Shown here piece after piece: positions 26,257 to 49,692 of a stretch of DNA of 64,000 bases (positions are counted from its first letter, which is position 1; the number at the start of each line of letters is the position of its first letter). This stretch comes from Amoebidium appalachense (lineage: Eukaryota > Ichthyosporea). The notes beneath the pieces were generated by a model, which saw only the letters and a list, made by a program, of their open reading frames with translations, was not told where the DNA came from and did no database searches. The stretch is from positions 20,460,001 to 20,524,000 of the forward strand of contig CAVNZM010000001.1 in the NCBI GenBank assembly GCA_963693365.1. Reading direction: 5' to 3'. The translations under genes and the position numbers were made by a program.

Positions 26257-27574
26257 TCATTCCAGCAGCCTGTACACGTGCCTAGCAACCTCAAACAGGT
26301 CGCTGCTATCGAGCATGCCCTGGATCGCCTGCATGATGCGCTCGCCGGGCACACGGCACAGCTCGGGCCGGCCCTTGAGGGTCTGCACTATCACGTGCCG
26401 GCTCACACCATCTGATGGACCAGGCACAGGTCAGCAAACGGACATATCCTGGATGGCTTTGGAGAGAGAACTCTATGCAGGCACATGGGCATAACATGGA
26501 TGGTTTAGAGAGAGATATCTATGCAGGAACAAGGACAAAGTATGGATGGCTGTAGAGAGAAGAGGAAAGCAACTCTCTGCAGGCGGCATGGGCATGCCAT
26601 GTGGTTTCATAAAGAAAGGAAAAAGACTAAACAGGAGTATGTCAGACTCCAAATCCGGAGGTTCGGAAAGCAGGGAAGCACCTAAAGAGCGTGTTCGTGC
26701 GCACGGGGGGAGGGGGGGGGGGGGGGGGGGGGGGAGGGGGGTGGGGTGGCACGTACTGCCGTTGGCAGCCTTTACGACTTGTTTGATGGCTGGGGCCAAA
26801 TGGGTGTCGTGGGTAATCCTCTCATACACATCCCTGTTGTGACAGTCGTCAAACATCCATTCCAATCTCCCCCCTTTGTCCCCCCTTCCCCCCTCTCCGC
26901 CCTTCACCCCTCCCCTCCCCCCCGGCCGTCCTCCGTTGTCACTGTTCCTTATCACCAACCCGCTGCACTTCGCCATAATAAGAACATCACCCAGCCCCTC
27001 CTCTACACACAGCACGCACACGCACAGGCATCCGCACGCCCAAACACCCACCCACTTACCCACCCACCCACCCATCCGCCTGCCCGCCCGCCCACCCACC
27101 CACCTGCCCACACACCCACCCACCTGCCCACACACCCACCCACCTGCCACACACCCACCCACCTGCCACACACCCACATTTGCACACACCTGTCTCTGTC
27201 ACGCAGCCACAGCACACCCTGCTCACACAGGGCTGCCAGGCTGCGGCCAATCAGTGCAGCCACCCTGCCCCCCTCCACTGTGTCTGTGGCGCCCTGCACC
27301 ACACATGAGAGAGAGAGTCAGCAACAAAGGGGGAAAAAAAACCGATGGAATTCGAAAGGGGCAACATTAGACTCGTTCAACTCACCCAGACCACAGTTTG
27401 AGCACAATTTTTAGACCCTCCTCACAAGTAAAGTAGCCATTTGTCATTCAACACAAAAAGCTTCACTATTGCTAATCAAACAAAAAAAAGGAAAACAACG
27501 ATCACAGAGCGTAAATAAAACATTGGAACGAAGGTGCAGGAATGGGGACAAATATGACATGAAGTTGCCAATGC

Positions 27575-27608
<34 letters not shown>

Positions 27609-30600
27609 TTTGCCACACCTTATTCAAGGACATGGCCCCAACCAAACCTCGATGCACAAAAGCACTGCCCCCACCGTGCCCCCACAGTCACCAGCTCTGT
27701 GCTTTTTGTGCAGTGGGGAGGTAAAGTGAGGGCAGAAGCAGCACCTTTGAAAGGACATTAGCTGCCAGGGTCTGTAGTGTCGGGGGAGGCGCTTAGGGCA
27801 CTAAACTCGATAGTGTCAAGGCCCTCGGAGGAGAGGAACTGCGCCAAAAACGAGGTGAAGTCGGCCTCGGTCGTCTGTATGCACCAACAAAGGCATTGAG
27901 TCAAGATTCAGCGTTAAAAAGGACGGGAAGTTGGGGGGGGGGGGGAGGGGGGAGTGGAGCATCTCAATAAGACATGGTGAGCAGCAAATGCATATACGAC
28001 CACAATTCAGCACACAGTTATACACACAACACCCACACCACCATGCACGTGCACACACCCAGACACTCACCTGCACGTCGCCACCCTCCTCATGCATCCT
28101 CCTCCTCTGTGCTACCCCACCGCCCAGAGACTCCGCTTCCCAGTCAACCTTTCTCTTCCCTCCCTCTGCCCTGCAAAAAAAAAGGAAGTGAGCCATCTCC
28201 CCTTTATCCTTTCCCCCATAAATCCCTCCTTCTCTTCCCCCCCCCCCCAACCACAACCACCACCACCTAAGGCCACCCCTTGGACCCATAAGCTCATGTT
28301 CACAGGGCCTAAGGGAAGGCCATGCAGTCCGAAAGGATCTGCTAACAGCACCAAATGACTCAAGCCACACACACACACAGTGTGTGAGGGGATAAGCAAA
28401 AAAAAAAGGGGGGGAAGAGGGGGGGGGGGGGGGGGGGGGGTAGGGACCCCTACCAGTCCAGTGCTGCCGGGTCAGGGACAAAAGGTTGGTTGTAGAGGGT
28501 GTGCTTTAAGTGGGCCACCTCCAGCCACCACAGGGCCTCGGCATTGACATCCCTCTCCTCCTCTGTCCACAAGCTCAGTTAAAGAATGCCCATGTATACC
28601 AAAGATAACTGGGTACCCTCTGCCCTGCTGCATATTTGAACCCACGTGCTGCAAACACATCCATTTCTATCCCTCTCGTTCGTCACCTACTCTTCCCCCC
28701 CCTCCCCCCCCCCCCCCCTCCCCCCCCCCAAAAAAGGTTCTTCATTATCATCTCTCACCAAACAGCATCATATCATTCTCAACACGCCCACCCTCCTCTT
28801 ATATCCCTCTCCACATCTCCCGCTTAAACTTTCCACTACCTCCCCCCCCCCCCCTTCCCCTCCGCCCCTCTCCCCCCCCCCCCCCCCCCACCCTTCCCCT
28901 CTCCCCTTCCCCCCACTCCCCCCCCCCCCTCCCCCAAAGTGACCCCACTGACCCATATCGTAGACGGTGACCTGGTGCACCTGTCTGAATGACGTCACCT
29001 TCCCCCTCAGGCGCACACACGTGCCCAGCTCCATGGGCCGTGGGGCCTCTCCGTCGTTGTTGGCCCACACCACACACGACACAACGCCCGTGCCATCGTC
29101 CACTGCATGCAAATGCTTTGTAAGGAGGCGTTAGGGGGCATGGATGTGTGTGTGTGTGTGTGCATGCGTAGGTGTGGGTTTATAAAGGTGTGTGTGCATG
29201 TGTGCGTGTGTGAATGTGGGTCCCAATCCGGTGTTGTGTGTGCATACACGTGCGCGCATGCATGTCAGCCTGAACAGGGTTGTGTAATGTATCTGCCCAT
29301 GCTCTGTGGCATCTTGTTTCTGGATCCTCTACGACAAACCGATTTCTGTCTTTTGTGCCGCCCAATCTTACAAATGTCCGTAAATGGCCCCATCTTACAA
29401 ATGTCCGTAAGTGTTCACTTTGAACACGGGTAAATGGTGGTAGGTGCAGGGGGTGGAGGTGCGAGGGGAAAGGGAATAGAGGGGTGGTTGGTTGCATTGA
29501 GATCATTAGACGGGACATGAGAGGTGGTGCTGTGTGCGTGCGAATGTGTCTCTCTCTTTTTTTTTCTCTTTTTTTTGGGGGGGGGGCGGAGAGGGGGGGG
29601 GGGGGGGGGAACCTAGCATGAAGCCCAAGCTCTAACATGTTCCCTGCGACAAGCACACTGCCCCAGTCCTTGCACCTGTGGCCATGTATGCCACCAGCCC
29701 AACACGTTGTACCCCTTGTACGAGCCAAAGTGCCTTTACGTAAACTCCCCCCCCCCCCCCTCCCCACGCACACACACAGCAATTAAAATGATATAAACAA
29801 AACAAAACAAAAAAACGCACTTCCCTTGAGGGTTCCCACCTAAACACACCTAAGCCATCCCTATCTCCATTTCATGTTCTCCTCTTCCTCATGCGTGTTC
29901 ATCCCAACGTGACAACATAGACGACATAATAAAATGAAACCATACATGGGCATACCCAGCCAACACATCACCATATGCGGCCATGTCATCTCCGTGGCAA
30001 CATATGACCATGTAAGGGAAACCCTACAACTATAGCATATGACCATAAATGGGCATACCCACCGTGGTAGCTAGTTAGGCGGCTGCGCACATCCACGCTG
30101 ACCACAAACCCAAGCAGCTCCACACGTACGATGGGGTGGTTGCCGTACAGAAATGTGTCTGCGTGGTGGTGGTGGTGGTGGGCGGGGCGGGGGGGGGGAG
30201 CAGAGGATTGAGGCTTCGTGCATACAAGAACATCTTGTATGTGCAATATCTGTAGCGAAAAAGGCACGCATAGCATTCGAAGGCATGATAGCTCAAGCAT
30301 TTGTGTTGACGTCTACCGTGCTGCAAAATGCAAAAATGTGTGTATGAGCATGTGTGCACAAGTAAACGTGTGTGTGTGTACTATGAAGTACAGGTGTGCG
30401 CAGTTGCAGTGTGTGTGGGTTTGTTGCTCTTCCTGTGGAAGAAAACGGTGCTTTATACGTTCATGATGGCAGTATTAGGCAGGTGTTTCAAAGGGGCAGG
30501 GCGATCCAAACATCTCAACAGTACCAGCCTAGGCCGGGAAACGGGATGTGCAACGGTTGATCACAGGACAAACGACGAAAATCGGCACCAAGAACTGCAA

Positions 30601-31093
30601 AAAAGGTTCACCCAGAGGCAAAGTGGGCATCAGGAAGAGACATATGAGTGTGTGTGTGTGGTGGTGGCGGTTGGGGGGGCGGGGAGGGAGGGGGCTGCTG
30701 GGGGAGGTTGGGGGGAGGGGGGGGGGGGGGGAGGGGGTCGAGCTATCGTGGCGAGACACAAGAAAAAATGCACTGAGGGGCTAAGTAGGGACGCAAGACA
30801 CGAGAGGGGGAGATAGGGGAAAGAGAAGGCGATAGGGATATACCAAAAAGGGGGAGAGGAAAAAAGGGGGGGGGGGGGGGGGGGGAGGTGGGGGAGGAAG
30901 AGGGAAAGGAAGAGGGAGAGGGAGAGGGAGAGGAAGAGAGAGAGAGAGAGGGAGGGAGGGAGGGAGGAAGGGAGAGAGGGAGGGAGAGGGGGAGAGAGGG
31001 AGAGAGAGAGGAAGAGAAAGAGAAAGGGGGGGAGAGGGGGCGCGGGAGACCGGGGGGGGGGGGGGGGAGGGAGGGGGGCGGCGGCGGCGGCGG

Positions 31094-31128
<35 letters not shown>

Positions 31129-31135
31129 GAGAGAG

Positions 31136-31213
<78 letters not shown>

Positions 31214-31361
31214 GTAGAGGCAGGCCGAATGACTGTTTCATATGCAGACAAAGCCGGTAGGCGGGCGGGAGGTGGGGAGGTGAGAAGAGGGGAGGGGGGT
31301 GGGGGAGGCAAGATGCGGAGGGAATCGAGGGATGCAGTGGTGCACAGAGACGGGAGAGAGA

Positions 31362-31402
<41 letters not shown>

Positions 31403-31518
31403 CCTGGAAGGTCTGGGTGCTGGGCCAGGGCCAGAACGTCGGCCACATAGAGTTTAGCGTGGACCCAAAACACAGGGTCTAGGCCCCACAACTGCACCCC
31501 GTACAGCGGTCCGGGCAT
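26257..31518 (-). CDS. STN1: CST complex subunit STN1 (OBFC1)
   Basis: STN1 pairs with TEN1 and CTC1 to bind single-stranded DNA and stimulate polymerase alpha-primase at telomeres. Minus-strand exons: 31518-31404, 30158-30063, 29102-28953, 28562-28454, 27874-~27765, 27293-27190, 26833-26757, 26411-26257; about 300 codons (human 368). The start MPGPLYGVQLWGLDPVFWVHAKLY matches the human N-terminus LLWGLDPVF..AKLY. The OB fold follows: FLYGNHPIVRVELLGFVV, then VDDGTGVVSCVVW, then RLRGKVTSFRQVHQVTVY. QPFVPDP matches human YDQPF. Two winged-helix segments close the protein (VAALIGRSLAALCEQGVLWL and the final exon). Joins 28454/27874 and 27874-exon/27293 are unresolved: the first gives an in-frame TGA and the second lacks a good GT donor in phase, so a micro-exon, non-canonical site or assembly error is likely. 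Confidence 0.88.
27040..27180 (-). repeat. CCCACCCACCTGCC minisatellite in an STN1 intron
   Basis: Runs of CCCA/CCCG tetranucleotides grade into three to four copies of a 20-24 base unit CACCCACCCACCTGCC(ACA) ending immediately beside the donor of the exon at 27190. Confidence 0.7.
31130..31208 (+). repeat. (GA)n microsatellite following (CGG)n and poly-G
   Basis: GGCGGCGGCGGCGGCGG at about 31078, a poly-G run, then about 35 GA units; first intron of STN1 (sense strand CT). Confidence 0.9.
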
Positions 31519-31827
31519 AGTATCAGTAGTTGCCGCTAACGACTACACCATAGCTGCTTTTGTGAAGCAACAGGATTCTAGAAGACCTTCAAACTTGATT
31601 AGTTCAAAGTCTTATGGGTCTGCTCTTTGTCTTTTTACAGTCATGGCTCAAAAATAAAGTCGTGCTGTCAGTCGATGGTAGGTAGGATGGTAGGTGCGCA
31701 TATGTAGAGAGGATGATGAAAACCTCGAAAAGCAAGCGCAGGTCACGGAGCACGGCCCTCGCAGGTCGGAGTCTCGGAGAGTGCTCACTGCGGATGTTGT
31801 GTCACTGCCCTGGGTTAGATGCTGCGG

Positions 31828-31891
31828 ATTGGACAAGCGGGTATCGCAGGTCTGCCAATCAAACGCATCGATGGATTTTAGGTTATCCAAT
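31828..31891. promoter_or_regulatory. CCAAT-box trio upstream of STN1
   Basis: ATTGG at 31828, CCAAT at 31855 and CCAAT at 31887, within 64 bases and about 310-370 bases upstream of the STN1 start codon (minus strand). Likely NF-Y type sites; function inferred from motif and position only. Confidence 0.45.
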
Positions 31892-33258
31892 CGTCACAGT
31901 TTAAGTGACAGTTATCACAGCCTCAGGCAAGCCCGAAAATTCGGATTTTTTTCTTGGTATTTTTTCAAGCCCCGGAGTATTTTTGCCTGGGGTGTATGGT
32001 ATTTTTCATCCCCAGTCAAAGGGGGATGAAGGGGGGTTCTCGGTTTTATTGATCCGTTGATGAAGGCAACGTGCAGCCATAGGCTACATAACCACGAATA
32101 GAACTGAAAAAGCCAAAGCTACGAAATAAAAATAAAGCGACAAGTGACAAAGGACACCAGCGGGCAAAACCTTAAGTGTATACGTACATGTATGCGTGAA
32201 ACTAGTTTGCGTTAACTAGCCATATGCATCGATGTTGACCAGACCACACTCCGCAAGAAGACATCATTACCGCTGCTTCCCAACAACAGGCCCCCGGGCC
32301 CCTCAAAACCTACCGAGGCACAGCAAGCACGTCAGCCTCTAAAAGAGCAATGCAGACCAAATCTGAGCTAAAAAACAATCCCAACGGGCCCGGCCCCTAG
32401 ATAACCCAGAGAAACTGCATCTAGCTCTCTGATAAGGTGGCCTAGTTGTGGCAGGACACACAGAAAAACACAATTACAGAATGCATGCAAGCAAACCCGG
32501 TCACTGCCACACGACTGGAGGCTAAGGACTGGCAGTCACTTGGAAAGCCCCCCGACGACCAAGTAGCCACCCCTCCACTCACGCAGCGCAGAAGTAGCTG
32601 AAGAAGTTGCAGCAGCCCACCGCCAATAGGTCGCGTAGAAACGTAGACAGCGTGTAGAAGTTACCATAGGTTGCAGTGGACCACCAGGCGTTGAAGAAAC
32701 CACTTCTCAAGCGAGAAACTCTGCGAAAGGGAGTTGTTGCCCCCACACTCGAGCTCTCACAGCAGTAGGCCTAGGAATACACCAGGCCACACCACACAAC
32801 GCTGCAGTCACGTTCCCCTGAGTGGGACTCCCTCCCACCACAAAAAGAAGAAACGAAAGCCTTTATATACCTGCCATGGTGAAGAATCGGGAAAAAAAGT
32901 TGACGTGACAGCTAAGAGATCGAAGTGAAAGTGAAGTCCATGAAACTTGCGGCTTACCATAAACTGAAAATTTGATGGTATTTTCGAAACGTTTTGGGTA
33001 TTTTTTACCGTAAAAACGGGGTTATGGTCGGGCGGCTCGGGCCTGATCACAGGAATGTGCCGGGTCCCGCAGCCGGGAATGGTATTCCCATTACAAAGTT
33101 TGCCAGGCCAAAAACGCTCGAATTGACGGCTGCTTTGAGGTCATTAAATGAGTGTAGATTATGTGAAAATCTAAGCTTCATTTAAAAATAGGTTTTTTTA
33201 ATAAATATAAATACGTCAACTTTGATGATATCCAGCTTTGGATGCGGTGCCGTTGGAG

Positions 33259-33288
33259 CCAATCGTGGGGAGCCTCCAAGCAACCAAT
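33259..33288. promoter_or_regulatory. CCAAT-box pair upstream of MARK
   Basis: Two CCAAT boxes (33259 and 33284, both continuing into CCAATC) 25 bases apart, about 660-690 bases upstream of the proposed start codon at 33946. The inferred promoter implies a long 5' UTR or an untranslated first exon. Confidence 0.4.
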
Positions 33289-33487
33289 CATGACTCGATG
33301 ATGGCGTCAACAAGTCCCGTACAATGTACGTGCACAACAGGCCCTACAAAAATGTCGCCATAGTGGGCACGTGCACAAAAACTGCGTTTCTTTTTCATGA
33401 AACACCACAACTTCCCAAATAGCCGATATCGCGGGAATCGCAGTCTAATTCCGTTAGCACGCTCGCCTGTCTGTTTCACTCCTAGGC

Positions 33488-33558
33488 CCTTTTTCACGTT
33501 TCACGTTTCAATTCACGTGCACTCGCACGTTTCTCGTTTCGCACATTTCACGTTTTTC
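33488..33558 (+). repeat. TTTCACG short-repeat cluster
   Basis: Irregular repeats of TTTCACG / CACGTTTC (about seven occurrences, including TTTCACGTTTCACGTTTC) between the CCAAT pair and the MARK start. The repeated ACGTTTC could be a binding-site cluster or a small minisatellite. Confidence 0.55.
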
Positions 33559-33945
33559 TTTTTTCTGTTCCATTAGAGGGCACGTAGGCAAAAGTTTGCT
33601 CTTTGTGTGTAAGAAGCGAATCGTATGGTTTCACATTCACATCTCCATTCACAGTTTTCAACCAAGTGTCACAACTAATGTTCAGCAGCCTGTGCAAGTG
33701 AGTAAAGACATCATTTCTTGTCTGAAGAGAACAGAGGAAGACTGCCATTGAATCGAAGGAGGGACTTCGTTTTTTGTGTTAAAAGCCAGTTACACTTTCG
33801 TCTGAGGCTTGTCTTTGACTTTGATGACGATAATACTCAAAAACGAAAAAAGGAGCATATCTGTGCCCGGTTGTGTGTAACGGTCTGAGCACACGGTATT
33901 TTTAGTGTTTTCTTCCAGATTCAAGCACATATTGCCGGCATAAAA

Positions 33946-45447
<11,502 letters not shown>

Positions 45448-45817
45448 TGGGTGAAGGCACTAGGTTTGTGAGACATGACTGTGTTTGTTTAGTTATCGTA
45501 TTGTGAATCAAATGTTCCATTGTAAAGATTATCGTCCATCAAGGTTTTTTCTTCTTCTTTTTGTATGCTAGTAACTTAAGGGGTGAGATAATATGTGCAA
45601 TAACAACTGCTTTGACTAGCTTTCCACATTTACAGTACAATCGATCGCTGAGGCACATTGCAACCAACAGACAGGGCTAAACATGAGTCACAATGCAACA
45701 CACACAATGTGCCCGCACACACACATTTTAAACACACACAATGTGCCAGCACACACACATTTTAAACACACAACCACACACACGTACACACACGCGTGAC
45801 ACACACATGTACACATG

Positions 45818-45934
<117 letters not shown>

Positions 45935-47098
45935 CATGGATACATGGAGGCATAGCCCACGTACGCCACCCTAGTCACACATATCCTGGATGCAAACAAC
46001 TACGCGCATGCGGCCGTAGAAGGGTCAGTGAGCAAAAGTCGACAAAATATATGCTTGGGTGATAAGGTCAACATGATTTCGAACTTGTAGCAACGGGCAG
46101 AATCATACACAGGCAAACAGGGCCTCCATATAATAAAGGTTGCATATGGGCTCAGTTGTACGTTTGTGCTTGATGTGGGCCACTCACTGTGTCTGGTAAG
46201 CTGTTGAAAAAATCATTAGTACTAAGTGGGAAAAGGGATATTCCAATCCCGGGTAATTACCGTAGCATACTGGGGTTACATACAGAAAGATTAGTGGGTT
46301 TGGGCTGCTGCTTTGTTGAGTATCAAACGGCGGCGGCAGGAAGTCAGACACGTGAAAGTGGCTAGAACACACTCAGCTGAGATTTCGTCACAAAGGTGTC
46401 ACTAGTTTATTACCAGTATAAGTTACTTGAGGTTGCCCAAGTTGTGGCCAGGCCACAAAGACCCCCCCTTCCATGAAGGCGCTAACCTCGTTACATGGCA
46501 TGATCATATCTAGGAACTGGGGGAAGAGATGCCCCCGGGGGTAGGGTGGGGGTGGGGTGGGGGCGGGGGGAGAGGAAGTCTGATGGTATATGTCACGAGG
46601 CACTGAGGACTATCGTTGAAGGGGAGGAAGAGGAGCCTTAGAGGGGCCAAGTCGGACGTCTACACCTGATTAAACCCAACGGCTATGCATCGGAAGCGAA
46701 TCCTTCGTGCCGGCTTTGCAAGACACAGTCAGAAACTTTAAGTCGACACGCGGTGGAGGTAGCATACTTCTGTCAATGAATCAGACTGGTGTGATGTGTG
46801 CATTGCCCTCGACCGTCAACATCTCTTTCAAAAAGTGATATGGTTTTTTGTGTCCTGTTGCTTCTCCCCGAAGCCTTCCCCCCTGACAGTGCACCCCATG
46901 CTCACCCACCCTCCGTTGAAAACCCCCGGGCACATCCCCCCATCCCCACATTTTTTCGGCAACAAATTGAGAGCCTGTATTAAAAAAGGGAAGGGGGGTG
47001 GGAGATAATCACGGTTGCCAGATTGGTGGAGAAATATTGGGGACCTCCAGCCTGAGGGGGTGGAGTGGGTGGGGTTGGGGGTAAGGAGGAAGAGGCGG

Positions 47099-47130
<32 letters not shown>

Positions 47131-48292
47131 AGGAGGGGGGAGGGGGTCACAAAACAAGCACACTTGCTCACACAGCTTATCGAGTTGATTCAGATACCTA
47201 ATAGGGGTTAACTACATAATCATAATATGCTTCTGAAATCACCATCTGCTTGCCTAATTATAATCCATGCTCGAGCTCTGATACCTTGTTCACTTCCGGG
47301 TCCCTTGCACTTACCGTACATTTCACATGTATGCATGCACTCAACGTGACCCGTTCTCGCACATTTCATAAGTTTTGTAGTACAGTAGCTCTTCACATAT
47401 TAATATATTATAATATATATATATGATCTCTCTTCTCTCCATAGCATCGCCCTGATCATGACTGAGTGCCTAGCCCCCCCCCCCCCCCCCCCCCCCTCCC
47501 CCCCCCCCTCCCTCCCAATACAGTATCCTCTGACGCAACATGATTTTCACAGGTCAATGATGCCACCACTAAGATCTGGATTTACCACCATAGATTGTAA
47601 AAAGGAGATTCTAAAACTATTTACCCCCCCCCCCCCCCCCCCCCCCCCCCGGGGGCCCCCAGCCCCATCGATCCACCCTCTCAGATCATCTCAATCACCG
47701 TGACACGCCAACTCTTCATAGTACACATAATTGGTTGGTTTATTAGTCACCAATTGTGAAGGAGCACGGACCCATGATTGTCCACGTGCATGGCGTGTGC
47801 CAGCGATACTGAGGGTAGACCAGACTCGAGAGCATTACACTGTTATTATTGCCGTATCATGCATGACACGTTTTGGGAGTGAGTTGCTGCTATTTCACAA
47901 GCGTGGACAATTTATTCAAGTGCACGTGTCCCCGTTTTGTGCCGTGTGAAAGCACTAACTAGAGTGGCTGGAGATGTAACCGTTATAGTCAGTGTATTGC
48001 ATATTCAATTTGATGCACTACATTAATATGTATGATTGTACCGTACAGGTACGTACACTGAGAGCAGTAGCCTGCTCAAGTATGCATGCCCCAGCAGCTT
48101 AGCATGTTACTGTTTATACATATTAGTTATGCCTTTTGCTTGAGTTCACTGTTTCCAAAATGTAGGCCTATGGACTTCTACTGCACAAAACTTAGCTAAT
48201 TGAGCTAAATCGAATAGAGCTGCCCAAGTGACTGTGTACGTGAACAACCTTAACGTACGGTGCAGATCAATAGTTAGCAAAATGTTGGTCAA

Positions 48293-48351
<59 letters not shown>

Positions 48352-48787
48352 GCACGCAGTGTCACACACGTGCACACACACACAGTCACACACACACACA
48401 CGCACAGACTGTGACATATGTGTATACACGTGTCTGTGAGTGAGTGTAGCACATAGCACACACACACACACAAACATATATGTACACATGTATACATACA
48501 AATGACAAGAACCTTATTAATATTAATTAGTAAAATTGGTAGCCTTCTCAAATATGCACGTCTCAAAATGTAACACAGTCAGCTGAAACAATTAGATATG
48601 CCACTCAACGTAAACGCTGCGCGGCTTGTACATGTATTCACTATTCCAAACCTTTTGGAATATTGTCTGCACGAAAGAAACGTGTAGTTCGCTTGTGTAC
48701 AGTATCGTATGATAATTCGGTGACTGGTGCACGTGAACAAACGGTGCCCACGACACTATTAAAAAGGTGTCGGTCAGCCTAAGCCAA

Positions 48788-48831
48788 CACACACACACAC
48801 ACTGACACACACACTCACACACGCGCACACG

Positions 48832-48892
<61 letters not shown>

Positions 48893-48972
48893 ACGCACAC
48901 GCACACGCACACGCACACGCACACGCACACGCACACGCACACGCACACGCACACACACACACACGCGCGCGC
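48788..48972 (+). repeat. (CA)n-(CACACG)n compound microsatellite
   Basis: CA repeat followed by about eleven CACACG-type hexamers and a (CG)n end; intergenic. Confidence 0.95.
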
Positions 48973-49293
48973 GCGATGTGTGAGATGTGTGCCCGTCACA
49001 CAAACACGAACTCGCCCTTGCCCAAACACAGTGTGTGAAACTGTGGAACACTTCAGAGGGCCGCGCCCATGACCTGCCTAATTTGGACAATCTTTATGGA
49101 TCATTTTGCACTCCTCCGAAGCCCTCGTGACATATCATGAATCTATGCCAAATCCGATTTTATGAAGAAGAAACCCAAATGGCTCTACAAAAAAGACACC
49201 TCCCGCTATGTAATTTTAAAAAAAATCGAATTGTAAAAAAGAAAATTATAGGATACATATAGTATTGACTACAAAAGCCGCCTCACCTGCAAG

Positions 49294-49354
49294 CCAATAA
49301 AAGCCTGCATAGCCATTCAATGGTCTACGTTTTGATTGGCTCAATGTCACCAAT
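49294..49354. promoter_or_regulatory. CCAAT-box trio upstream of ISCU
   Basis: CCAAT at 49294 and 49350 and ATTGG at 49335, about 340-400 bases upstream of the ISCU start codon. Same arrangement and distance as at the STN1 promoter. Confidence 0.5.
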
Positions 49355-49692
49355 GAAAGCGCAAGAGCCGCGTGATCTCGCCTTCATGCCAAGGCCTCAT
49401 CTGGGCCTTGCTTCATGCTGGCACAAAAACGCCGCACACGACCAGCGTGCACAGACACAGCGAGAAAACGAAACGTAGGCTTCTAAAAGAGATAACGGTC
49501 TTATTTATATTAGGTTTAGTGGATGAAGCAGCTTTAGTTAGACACTTTCAAGTATATATGGCTCCAGATAATCAACAATAGCGCTTCTTTGTTTGCAAAA
49601 ATTACTGTCTTCTGGCCTAACGTAGTTGACCCCTGAAGGCCATCACTTAACAAAACAAAGGAAACCAAGCATTTTATAGCTAGAGATTTAGA

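Larger units (their letters stand above)
31519..33945. other. Divergent intergenic region between STN1 and MARK
   Basis: About 2.4 kb of mostly unique sequence that should hold both promoters and 5' UTRs. It contains CCAAT boxes near each gene and a TTTCACG-type short repeat. The centre (about 32040-32870) shows no coding frame, RNA gene or transposon that I recognise. Confidence 0.5.

Noticed and set aside
25871-26494. 207-codon plus-strand frame overlapping the STN1 3' end
   Set aside because: It is antisense to the last STN1 exon and the GCATGC minisatellite; Cys/His/Ser-rich repeats reflect the array.
30630-31448. 272-codon Pro/Ser-rich frame on the minus strand
   Set aside because: It is (GA)n, poly-G and (CGG)n in the first STN1 intron read as Pro/Ser/Leu; no unique protein-like segment beyond the STN1 first exon at its edge.
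47731-47949. 72-codon frame in the MARK-ISCU intergenic region
   Set aside because: Length is expected by chance, no splice partners or homology were recognised, and it is isolated.
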